Positions 10,465 through 21,084 of a DNA stretch of 64,000 bases are shown piece by piece. The DNA comes from Phycomyces blakesleeanus NRRL 1555(-) (taxonomy: Eukaryota; Mucoromycota; Mucoromycetes; Mucorales; Phycomycetaceae), in assembly GCF_001638985.1 (NCBI RefSeq), contig NW_017265144.1, forward strand, positions 1,426,001-1,490,000, in the 5' to 3' direction. Position numbers and translations under genes: made by a program. Position 1 is the first letter of the stretch, and every line of letters starts with the position of its first letter. The notes under the pieces are model-generated. The model saw nothing but the letters and a program-made list of their open reading frames with translations, was not told the DNA's origin and made no database searches.

Positions 10465-12290
10465 ATGTACAAGCACTCAAATCTGGGTCCTAATTATAAT
10501 GAATGGTTGAAAACGGCTCATTTACTTGATCCTCCGTTTGACTATTTTTCCTTTGCCAAGTTAATTTTGAAAGACAAACACGTTACGAATCTTATTTACA
10601 GAAGCATATTAACAGAATATGTGAAAAAATCCAATAAGTACTTGAATGAAGGTGTAATATCCTTGAAATTATTTGAGGTAATGTATTGGCGAAAGCTATT
10701 AAATGATTAAGGGGTATATGTGTTCTTACCACTACAACCATCTCGCCAACCAGTCGCGTACAAAGGAAGATGGTCCTTTTGGTAGTGCCTTTGAAAAATA
10801 TTGGATTAAAAGAGAGGAGGAACGTACTGTTGAGAGTATAAGAAAAAGACAATTGGAAGGCACATCAAATATCACTAATGATATCGTTTCAAATATGGAG
10901 CGAGTTATTAAAAAGGTTTGTTCCCACATATTCGCCGTACATTTCAAAAGTTGGTATTAATCTATGTTCTTGTAGTCATGTGCCACAAGCCCACACTTTT
11001 CTGTTAGTCCATCCACATCCGCAATATCAAGCACATATATTGCGGATGAAAAGTCAGAAACATCCACTATCAGCAGCGAAGACATAGCAAGCTGTGATAT
11101 AAGTCCTACAGGTTACGCTTACAAAAAGTAAGGAACAATAGCTGTCATTTGTTTATGTCTCCATTTCTATATATATTCATTACTTTGATTAATCGCATTA
11201 TATTACAGATATGATGGTCTCAACGTGTTGGATCTTGACAACCCTGATATCTTAGAATATATGTCTGGGACTTTGTTAGAAGAATCCGGCGCCAGCATCA
11301 AATCATTGACTGACCCTCCAAAAATTGAATTAAGTGAACCGTGCAAGGATATTTTGAATCTTATTTCCAAATCTTCTGCTTCAGCAGCATGCATAAAGTC
11401 TCAAATAAGGTCTTTTATTGGAACTAATAATTCTCTGGATGAATCTGAATATGCTGACTATTACTTTGCGGAATCTACACTTCATCATTTGTAAGTATCT
11501 ATATATCATAATAAAAAAGAAAGGCATTGTCATTATTTTGATAGTTAATTAGTTAATTAGCTAATTAACCTAATATCTCTATCTAAATAGCTTGCAAATG
11601 ATGACCAGCCCAAGAAACCCAATTCTATTCCCAATGAAAGAGAGGACAACTGCTCCAATTACAACAATATACCTGTTACATGCAATGTTCTTAAGCTGTA
11701 ATGACCTAGTATCTTTCCATTGGTAAATAAATTAGTTTGAAACAAATGAAAAGGTTGTCTTCTAAACACATATTAGGATTGAGCGGACAGCTGATATAAC
11801 AGGAGCTGCAAATTGGGATGGAATATGCTTTTCAATCAAAGATAAGCGCCTCACGCCCGTTTTGATTGAATTTTCTGGAGGGATTCACTTTAATAGTACC
11901 ACAGAAAAAGAGCAAAGAGATGAAAGCAAAATGATACGAAATATGGTCAAGCTCTTGGAATATGCCAAATATGTCAAAAAGCACAAGTCCCCTGTCCCGC
12001 AGTTCTACTGTCGTTTCTTCAGTAAGTTGATTGTGAACATACATACATACATACATATATATATATATGTATGGACATTCAAACCACAGCTAATATTTCT
12101 TTTAGACAACCAGATTTTCTTTGAAGCCATATTTTTAGTTGATGAAGAAACTAGACTTGTAAAAAGAACTTTTTGCAAGATTCCCTGTCCGGTAACCCCA
12201 CGCGAGCTAAAGATCTTTGCTGAAAACATTCCTGCTATGTTAAAATGGAAGCAGGCAATAATAAACTATGTGATCGAATCACAAAAGTGA
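10465..12290 (+). CDS. orphan protein with possible PD-(D/E)XK-like core, seven exons
   Basis: Seven exons join in phase: 10465-10677, 10754-10915, 10976-11127, 11209-11490, 11591-11722, 11777-12021 and 12106-12290, giving 456 residues. All introns are GT-AG and 54-99 nt. The exon 2 start could instead be 10766 (four residues shorter). The N-terminal third is helical and polar, the middle is Ser/Thr-rich (residues about 125-175), and the C-terminal half is well ordered in composition. In exon 6, WDGICFS followed by LTPVLIEFSGG resembles the acidic strand-turn layout of PD-(D/E)XK nucleases (D...ExK), but the usual lysine is a serine. I do not recognise the family. The gene lies between two same-orientation transposon copies. 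The clean splicing and preserved frames over seven exons argue that it is a real, maintained gene. Confidence 0.75.
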
Positions 12291-12617
12291 AGAATAAAAA
12301 CCATAGAATTAAAGAAATAAAAGTGCTTATGTTCTTTTACTTTTACTGACTACCAACAACCGAGTCATTATTACTTTTTTTTTGTTTATTGTTTCAATAT
12401 GTGTTCAAATGATCTTGCTTAAGTATAGAAATATTTTTCTTTTAATCTTTTGATTGCATTTTCTTCCACAGCCAAGGCTCCTCTGGCAGCTTATTCAAGT
12501 TTTACTGATACTAGAGTTTCGTTTGATTTTATATTCTAATTAATAAGAGCAATGGTTACATATACATATGCTTCTTGTTGTTCAGTTGGCTTACAGTTGA
12601 GAATCCTAAACATGTCG

Positions 12618-12659
12618 TGATGATTGATTGTTTTTACGCGTAAAAACAATCAATCATCA
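12618..12659. repeat. 42-bp perfect palindrome
   Basis: Two 21-base arms, the left beginning TGATGATTGATTG and ending ACG, are exact reverse complements with no spacer. The flanking bases on each side no longer pair. This could be a cruciform, a dimeric protein-binding site, or a relic of a terminal inverted repeat. It lies about 330 bp past the stop of the orphan gene, so a bidirectional terminator-like role is possible but unproven. Confidence 0.9.
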
Positions 12660-12761
12660 GAAGAATAATAATGTACATTGGTACCAATTAGTAAAAGTCA
12701 ATTAATTGAACAATGCCTATTAGGTACACATTACCTTTATCAAAGTACAGACTACAGAAGA

Positions 12762-13100
12762 CTCCCTGCATTCATATAAAGAAGTTTCACTCTTTATATG
12801 CAACGTTCGCATCCGGATGCCTTTTACAATGAAGCAAAAGGCCAGAGCCCAGAGCGTTAGCAGGGGGGACAATGTACCTTTTTGTTACTACATGTTGAAG
12901 TAATAACTAAGTGCACATCGTTGTCTTCTACATCAAACTCCCTGCATTCATATAAAGAAGTTTCATTCTTTATATGCAACGTTCGCATCCGGATGCCTTT
13001 TACAATGAAGCAAAAGGCCAGAGCCCAGAGCGTTAGCAGGGGGGACAATGTACCTTTTTGTTATTACATGTTGAAGTAATAACTAAGTGCACATCGTTGT
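12762..13100 (+). repeat. two direct copies of a 163-bp unit
   Basis: Units at 12762-12924 and 12938-13100 are almost identical (I see two mismatches) and are separated by 13 bp. Each starts ctccctgcattcatataaag and ends cacatcgttgt. A reading frame within each unit (SRGDNVPFCY-like) is too short to trust. No terminal inverted repeat was seen. Confidence 0.9.
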
Positions 13101-13725
13101 TTGATGGTGTAGTCTAAAGGAACGCCATAATGGTGATAAGGGAATAACCATTACATATATTCGTTGTGACCGCAACGTCATCAAAACAGGCCCGGTCCGG
13201 CACAACGATGTCTGAGCTGGCACTTTTTTTTTGCAGTTCGAAATGATTATTGTAGAAAATCACAGGATTTAATACTCTGGGTGCGTAACAAAGTTGCGTA
13301 TGGACAACTTCTTTGTTTTCTTATAGACAATTGGTATATGTGCTGTGTTTTTTAATATGCTTATATTCCCATAGAGGAAATTATGGCTAAAGTCCGTACC
13401 GCGTATTAAGCTCCTCCGAGTCGGCTAGTACTCCTTTTCGGCGGAGTTATTTATTTTTACAAACTTTTGAAAGAAAAAAAACATATCGGTGTAGGCACAG
13501 GTCTATATCAAAAAAGGCGCTCTATATTCTGAGATCACCTCTTCACATTTTACCCTTTGAATACTAAAGAAAAATCTAAAAAGTCACGTGCCTAACTTGT
13601 TTACATTTTTGTTAGTAAGACTGTGACGGAGGTCACTCTTGAGTTCATAAATCAGTACCTTATTTGGACGCCCCTTTATAATCACTCAAAATCCAATTTC
13701 AATAAACTCAGTCTTCTTCCTGATA

Positions 13726-15232
13726 CAGGATTTCCACTCCAAAAGTTATATTTTTTTTTCAAACTATATATTTTGCAAAATCAAAACTTTCATTTTGTGC
13801 TCCGACTATATATGAAAAAAAATAAATTAATTAATGCGGATAGAAAGAAATTTAAAGCAAATTAATAAAGAGCATAAAGAATGCTAATATGTGCGATAAA
13901 ATATTTAAAGAATGTCTACACTGTTTATTAAAAACAATATAAGAAAACATGCAATGTCAATATATTGTTATAAGAAAAGTATATAATGCTAAGTTTGTAA
14001 TATGGTTTTGAGAACTGTCTTTATCTATTATCTTTTTCTATACTCAAATCCTCCAACATGAACCCCAATCAAATCGCTATCGTTAAGAGAAGAAAGAGAA
14101 ATGGACCACAAAAGGTTCTTCCGATCCACATCAAGAACATGATTGTGGAGAAATGTTATATAGAAGAGTCCATGACCCGAGCCGAAGCAGCCAGGGCATT
14201 TGGTGTCTCATAGGTATCGATTAACAACATCCTCACCAAGTTCGAGAGGGATGCTACTGTAGAGCCCAAGAAGCGAGGCGGCTCGCGCGCGGAAAGTCTT
14301 AAGATAACCGATGAGCATTCGAAGTCCATTCAAGACCTCTTGGACGAATGCTGCACCTTGACTCTTGGTCAAATGAGAGAGGAACTGTTTAGAAAATTTC
14401 CAGAGCTTCAAGAGCAGAACTTGAGCATCAGTGGCTTACATAAGCACATTATCAACAACATTGGGTTCACATTGAAGAGAACCAAGCCGGTCGAGGAAAA
14501 AAGAAACGACCCGAAGACTATTGAGCTGAGAAAAGTATACGTAGACAGTATGCACACGAATGGTTTATCGTATAAAACCAATTGCATTTTTGTGGACGAA
14601 GCAGGCTTTAATGCAAACCTGATCAGAGTACAAGAGTGGTCCAAGAAAGGCGAGACCAGCATTGTGAAGACGAAGTCGAAAAGGGGACTAAACATCTCAA
14701 TTCTTGCCGGTATTTCTTACCAAGGTGTTGAGAGTGTGCAGGCGAAGTTAACCCCTGGTGGCACGACAGGACCAATTTTCGTTGAATTTGTAAAGACGAT
14801 TATGGATTCGCTCGACCACAGTAATGCTACCCCTCACAACTTCATTATGGATAATGCCTCGATCCATAGATCCCATCTTGTCACTGAATTGTTTGCTAAT
14901 TCACGACACCACCTACACTTTCTCCCCCCATACTCTCCTTTCCTAAACCCGATTGAAGAGTGCTTCTCCAAACTCAAAACACTGGTCAAGAGAAAGCCCG
15001 GGTTGGTATGTGGTCAATTCTTGGAGTATATTGCTGAGTGCTCCCGCCATATCGCTATGGAAAACTGCCAAGGCTGGGTTGATCATAGCATTAGCTTCTT
15101 CCCCCAATGTACAAATAACCAAGAAATAAATTGATTTTTTTTTATATATAGTCGGAGCACAAAATGAAAGTTTTGATTTTGCAAAATATATAGTTTGAAA
15201 AAAAAAATATAACTTTTGGAGTGGAAATCCTG
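13726..15232 (+). mobile_element. DD34E Tc1/mariner-type transposon, copy B
   Basis: A 1507-bp element in the same orientation as copy A, with the same long inverted repeats and TA on both sides (13724-13725 and 15233-15234). Unlike copy A it has no extra inverted fragment beyond its right end. Near-identity to copy A indicates recent spread from a common source. Confidence 0.92.
14058..15134 (+). pseudogene. DD34E transposase copy B with the same in-frame TAG
   Basis: Same architecture as copy A: ATG, 51 codons, TAG at 14211-14213 inside the helix-turn-helix, then an open frame with VDEAGF, MDNASIH and LNPIEE catalytic blocks. Substitutions against copy A are few (for example N to D at the LLNECC/LLDECC position and A to T before PHNF). 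The shared stop means it arose before the copies separated. The element still moved, which requires either a helper transposase from another copy or translation through the stop. Confidence 0.8.
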
Positions 15233-15234
15233 TA

Positions 15235-16755
15235 TCTATAATGGAAATCCTCGTCCTTAAGATCTTTTCCCAAATATTACTCAGCAATAAGTCTTCATTA
15301 GTATCCTTAGCTGCCTAATACTTAGGTTAAACCAGTAGCTCTCTGGTGTCTTGTAAATCTGCATCAATCATAATCATTGAATCTCTCGCTATCTAGACCT
15401 TTTAAATAGTATATTTCTGTCTGGAAAAGTAAGTATCAACTATTCTATATCCACCATTTTATTGTCAATTGTTCCTAGTATATTATTCTGTCTTTCTCTA
15501 TCTTTCACTATATGTTTTAGCCGAGTATCTGTGTCTGAGGGTTTTGATTTTCACACTGTACCCTTGTCTGTTTTACTGAGACTTATTTCTATATTTGTTC
15601 TACTTCTTTTGCCTTCGTCAGCTGTGCTCTTTCTTTAAAACGCAAAGTTGGCTTACGTTTGCTATTTAAGTTATACATACCTAATGTGCAAAGTTTAGAG
15701 GAAACAAATGAGTCTTGGATATCTATTGTGGTGTTTTTTTTTTCTCTTTTGGACTTTGATCTACATTCGTATTATTATATAATTGTTTAATAAAAGAGAA
15801 ACTCGATACAATTAATACTAAATATAGGAAAAGTGAAAGATCTATAACACAGAGTGAATAGTATATTTCTTTAGGCGAGTCTGTGAGGAGTTCCATTTAA
15901 AGAACCCAACACATTAACTTCCCCCTTCCTAAGTAAGAGCTAATCTTTATTAAATAAAAATCTTATATTAATTAGCTAGCTGTATATACAAAACAAATAT
16001 AATATTCTTCCTTGAAGTACCAGAATTTGATATCAATAATGTTCCATTTTTTAAATTATTTATTTGTTTCTTAAATGACAATACTTTAGTACTGTAACTC
16101 TACCTTTTATTCTGGTTCTTATTCTTAAACTTTGTTACCTTTATTTACAGCCCTATACTTTTAATCTCATTGGGCCAATTGTATTATGGCGACAGACTTT
16201 TCGAAACTCTTGTACTGATTATGATTTGATTAAGCTTAGCATATTTGATATAAATGTATATATATATAATTCATTTATGAAAGAAAGAAAATACTATGCT
16301 CTGATCATAAGAAAACTTTTTGACGGATGCCTTAAAACTAAGGTAAAGAAACAAACCATAAAAAAGAGGTATAATGTTCCACACTCGTCTTCCATTCAAT
16401 ATATATAGCTAGCCTATTACATGATCTCACCACTTATAAGTATCTGAATCAAAACTATTGTATACAATTTATTTTTGTAAAAATAGTGTACCTGTAATGC
16501 AGGTATCTTAGTGTAAGAGAGTCTGTCAGTTATTCTTTATTAGGACGAATTTTGTCAAATGCTTTACAAGGCTTAAAAACTAAACTTTATTTCACCTCCT
16601 ATCTTGTAAATATAAGGCATTACAATCTCTAGTATAAGCATATGTTCTTTCAAAGAGAGTAATTTATATTTTCTTTTTTTTTTCTCTTTTCTCTTTTCCA
16701 TTCTCTTTATTTTTAAAACCCACCCCAAGAAAATTCTCAAGTCATTATCTACATT
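15235..16755. other. intergenic with a diverged dispersed repeat and paralog upstream DNA
   Basis: About 15325-15640 aligns by eye with about 22500-22810 (shared words gtcttgtaa, ccttttaaa, ggaaaagtaa, attctgtctttct, tagccgag, cttcttttgcc), a diverged dispersed repeat of unknown type. About 16495-16620 resembles the upstream DNA of the intact F-box gene. No gene is seen between. Confidence 0.5.
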
Positions 16756-18606
16756 ATGCTGGCATCAGAATTATTTTTCGAAATTACGCTTATTATTGCA
16801 AGCTTTCTTCAACCCAAAGATAAAGTTCAATGCTGTCTCGTGTGCAAGGCTTGGCACCCAGCTTTCCAAGAATCCCTTTTTGAAACTCTCATTATTCAAA
16901 CTAGGGCCAGTATTGACAAGTTAACCGATCCAACCAATTCAGCAGGCAAACTCCTTCAAAAATATGGTTTCAGAACTCAAACTCTTCAGATCATTAAAGT
17001 TAATTCATCAATTTATCACCGGTTTCTTACCCTACAAGAACATATTCCTAACCTAAAACACCTCAGATGGGACCGTGCAAGTGCAAGGATATTGGCATGT
17101 CACGATTTCAATTTGTAGAATTTGCGGGCAGAAACTCTCACAAATCTCGAAATAACTATGAAATGCTGTATTTTCATTGAACCACGAAAGACCCTTAATT
17201 TAATATCCTCGAATCTATGTCGGCTGAAACGAATATATTTCCATACAGTCGACAAAAAACCTTTTATACACACGTTTGACGATTTTGAGTTCCTTAATGA
17301 TCAACTACCTGAATTAACGTACATCTCGCTTAGTGCTCAATTCCAGGAAATGAGTCCAACCGAATTATTGAAGATTGAAAGAGTAAGCCGAAGTCCCTGT
17401 TTTAAAACCCTAGAAAGCTTCATCACACAGACAGCCTATGGATGGATGTACCACCTTGCTGTCAAGTACCCAAACATCAGCACTCTTAAAACGGTTTCTT
17501 TTTCCCAATCCATCATTGATTTGCAGAGTTCTCGAGTACTGAAAATGCTAGCCACACTTCCATCTACCTTTAACCAGTTGAAAAACATTGCCATTCATGT
17601 CGAGAATTGCTCAGAACATTTATATTATGATTTTGTAAATCAGCTGCGTCTTTTCAATATTCCCATAAAGACAGTGGAAATTAATGTCTTGAACTCTACA
17701 AAAGACTATGGGCCAACAAGAAATGTTCTTTTAGCAGCACAGATATTTGCAAATAAGTTAGAGAGAATTAAAATTATACACCGTCAACAATCTAGACTGG
17801 CTTTTGGCGTTTCTTATAAATTTGCGTGTCATCCTCGCTTAGTGGATTTCAATATTCAGATTTCCAAAGCAAAAGTCATTCTGGATACTATTCTAGAGAG
17901 CTGCCCGTCATTGAGGATTTTCACTATTACTGACGGCGACCTTATTTTTATGTCAAACTCACATATTTTTTCAATTAAACATGGGTTGCGGAACTTATCG
18001 CTCAACAATATGTCTATTCCTGGTAGAACGTTTAACCAGATTTCCACTTGCTGCAATAAGCTTAGCAACATGCAGTTCAGATGCCTAATTAAATTAGGAC
18101 TACAGCCTGGAAATGATATTGACACTTATATCGATATGTCATCTACCTACTTTACAAAACTTAATATTAATGATATTCAGTTTTTGGACCCTGTCAACCA
18201 AGTTAAAATTAATATTTTTATATTTTCTTCATCAGTGGTAAGTGTATATATGTATATAAGAGCAACAATATAGAGCCAAAAATTATTAAACTTTAACCGA
18301 AAATAAAACTTGATGTTATATCTTGTCCAGAATTCTACAGAAAAGATATGGGTTTACTCTAACCCTACGAAGGTGCCCTTTCTCAGAAACCATCAACAAA
18401 TAACCCAAAGGTTAAACGAAAAAGAATCAAGAGGGATTGGATTATATGTCCACGAATTTCCCATGCCCGTTCGCGCATTATTTAGTAGGGAACAACTTTT
18501 GGAGCCGGTAATGCAATTCTCATTAAACGGCTCGGAAAGAGAACTTTATTATGGATATGCTACATTTAAATGTGGCTCTATAAGAAGTCTTGTATTTGAT
18601 GCCTAA
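16756..18606 (+). pseudogene. F-box/LRR-like paralog with one premature TAG
   Basis: Exons 16756-18237 and 18331-18606 (intron GTAAGT...TCCAG, phase 0) match the intact gene at 5761 throughout. The N-terminus MLASELFFEITLIIASFLQP with CLVCKAW is an F-box, followed by degenerate leucine-rich repeats and the IWVYSNP...LYYGYATFK tail. Exon 1 is exactly as long as in the paralog (1482 nt). The only defect is TAG at 17116-17118, where the paralog has TGG (tryptophan) in the GWNLW segment, residue 121. With no frameshift and good splice sites, the mutation looks recent. Readthrough or a sequencing error would restore a full protein of 585 residues; otherwise only the F-box part is made. Confidence 0.8.
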
Positions 18607-19039
18607 ATAAAAGAATAACTAATCTAACATTGAAACCAATTTATAAAAATAAAGAAAAAAAATAGATATATCGAGATGGGACTCCCATATGCTTAAATTC
18701 TTTTTTAAAAGGGTTGCTATGTTTGATATATTAGTTATGAAATATACGATATTGTTTAACGCTTTTTGTTTATTTCATTTTTTTTTAAAAAAAAAACTCA
18801 AAAAGGAAAATCTGTCTGTGAGAACAAACTTGTCATTGCAACTAATTCTCATGAAACTGCAATGCCATCTTCTTTACTGAATATGTTATACACAATATAT
18901 AACAAGGAGAATCGAGTCTCTTTAAAATCAGTGAATATATATATTCAAGTAATTGAAGTACATTTACTCTATTATCAGTAGTATGTAAATCACTCCGTAG
19001 ATAGGTAAACACGTACACACACATACACATTTCTAATAA
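18607..19039. other. AT-rich intergenic, nothing recognised
   Basis: This is the 3' flank of the F-box-like pseudogene with A/T runs. Short overlapping frames on both strands lack motifs. Confidence 0.45.
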
Positions 19040-20777
19040 CCGTAGTTACTTTAATAAAATACAATATAATATAATAAAAGATACTAACTTATAAAAAAAA
19101 TAAAAAGAAGTGTAATATGTTTGGGAAAGTAAAAGTGAAGAGAAGGTAAAAAAAAATGCATTAATGTAAAGGAGTTACAAAAATGGTAATTTAAGGAAGA
19201 GCTTGGAAAAATGAAAAAAAAGAAGTGAGATGGTGGGCGTGGTGGTTGGTGGTCGCCACACTGCGAAGAAAGTGAGAAGTGGTGAGAGAAGACTGAGGTG
19301 GGTGTAGTGTAAGGAGAATGAAGTTGGCAGAGGAGGCCATTATCAGAGGAAGTTTAGTGAAGAATAATCAAATAATCTTTTTACCTCGTTAAAAACACTT
19401 CCCCATTTTATCTCATTTTGACAAATGATTCCATCCCCATACGCCTAGTCATAAATATTATTTGACGCCCTAATTAAATACTGAGTGTAGTTCTATTGTC
19501 TTGAGAACGTTTCCTCTTAACAGTAGTTTATTGACCCTCGTTACCACGCCTCCAATTGGGAATATAACCCTTGCTAGCTAGTAACCTGGCCCTAAACGCT
19601 ATTCAACTTGAGCGTCCTTCCTCGTAGTAGACTTGCAATTAGTTACACCTGCTCCCTCAAGTACCCTGCGTGTCAGAAGGGTGAAAGGTTTAAAAAGGAG
19701 AATGTTATTTGGTTAAATATTAAAGTGTAGATTCGGGAATCAAAATAAGGAAAAATGGTTGAGAAAATAAAAAGTCGAGAAAAAATAAAAATTAAAAGTA
19801 AAAAGTGATGACGTCATCAAAACTGATGGTACAAATCCCCTAAAATTTGATATAGTATAACAACCCGACTGATAGCTCAGTTGTTAGGACGCCGGACTAG
19901 CAATCGACAAATTGGGGGCTCGAATCCCTCGGTCGGGCATTTTTTCCAATTTTTCACAAAAACCCAGAAATTTCGGCCTAACAGTGGTACAAATAGCAGG
20001 GTTTAGACTACCGGTCTTAAGCAAAGACAAGCCAGGCCTACAAGGTCCATTCCAATCTCCTTCCCTTTTTTCTGTAGTCAGCCACAGTCCGCAATACCAC
20101 AGTATTTTTAAGCATTGTTTGGAAGCTTTCAGTGTTATATGGGAAGCTCACTTCCAACCTATATTTAAAGAAGTTCCCATTGTCAACAACCAAGTTGGTT
20201 CAATTGGCATCCTAAACATTAGGAGACCCTGTTGAACTCACAGCTTGATGTCTTGACCAACTGACCATTGTGTATATAATACATTCAATAAACCACAAAA
20301 AAAGTGTTAGGAAAGGCGAGAGTACTTGTCAGAAACCCCCCTACACTGGTAGATATATCATCAAGTCCTTTAAGCTCAAGGGCGAGAAATTGTTGATTGC
20401 AGTTGCAGCAGCAGCAACAGCAGCAGCAACAGAAAAGAAATTAAACAGTAAACCAATAGTAGCTCGATATTGAGTAAAGAAGTGTGACGAAGACCCAAAG
20501 AGTAATTTTGAGTATAGCAAGAAGAGCAATAAAAAAAAACGTCTAAAAACAGCCTATAGCAAAGTATAGCAAAAATAACATACAATCGAGATACAATTGA
20601 AAGTTTCTTTTTTACATAACCTATCATATAATCATTTATGCGATTTGAATTTTCAAATTTTAGGTTTTATATAATGTGTTTTACTCTACTTTTCATTCTA
20701 GTTTAAACGAGTGACATGCTATTGTACTCTCAATTCTGATACAATTTTAGGTATTCTTTTTCTGAGTGCTTTTGTGG
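19040..20777 (+). repeat. direct duplication, copy 1 (tRNA-like head, HTH remnant)
   Basis: This segment is repeated at 21085-22384 in the same orientation and order: a gtaatatgtttgggaaagta-type region, gtgatgacgtcatcaaa, the tRNA-like unit, a stop-free region after it, then a remnant encoding KLKGEKLLIAV followed by an alanine/threonine tract and PIVARY. Copy 1 carries about 440 bp (roughly 19230-19680) missing from copy 2. The last block resembles a transposase N-terminal helix-turn-helix and has in-frame stops. The protein-like tail after the tRNA unit (IWEAHFQPIFKEVPI) could derive from a non-LTR element, which is speculative. Confidence 0.7.
19864..19938 (+). tRNA. tRNA-like Pol III unit 1, probably degenerate
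   Basis: A 75-nt unit has a 7-bp acceptor stem (CCCGACT with GGTCGGG), an A-box-like TAGCTCAGTTG, a B-box GGGGGCTCGAATCCC with a good T arm, and a TTTTTT terminator directly after. The anticodon loop would read CTAGCAA (AGC, alanine), but only two of five anticodon-stem pairs form and two extra bases precede position 8. It is therefore better seen as a tRNA-derived Pol III repeat head than a working tRNA. Confidence 0.45.
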
Positions 20778-21084
20778 TGAAGTGTTCGGGATTGTTATTA
20801 GGTTAATATCTCAATATAGAGAAATGTAAATACTGTGATAGTGTTATTTATTAGAGACAAAATAATATTGTTTATATCTGCTACTATTAAAATTCCTGTA
20901 ATGCAAATCCTTGATGTATAATGGTTGATTTACACTGTATGAGAGTATAGTGTACGTGTGCCTGCTGTGTTACAGTTCCATATTATTAACTCGCCATTTT
21001 CATTAGCAAGAAAGAACCAGTGTTTGGTTGTGGAGTCTGTTCTTCACTCAATTGTGGTGTGTATACCCTATTAATGTTACAAAC
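20778..21084. other. spacer between the two duplicate copies
   Basis: AT-rich, with no gene or motif recognised. Confidence 0.4.

Larger units (their letters stand above)
12291..13723. other. intergenic with palindrome and direct repeat
   Basis: No gene is supported. This stretch holds the 42-bp palindrome and the 163-bp direct repeat listed separately, and a GC-richer patch (13130-13230 and 13380-13450) with short inverted words such as ctccgagtcgg. Short frames across the repeat units are not conserved as coding. Confidence 0.5.
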
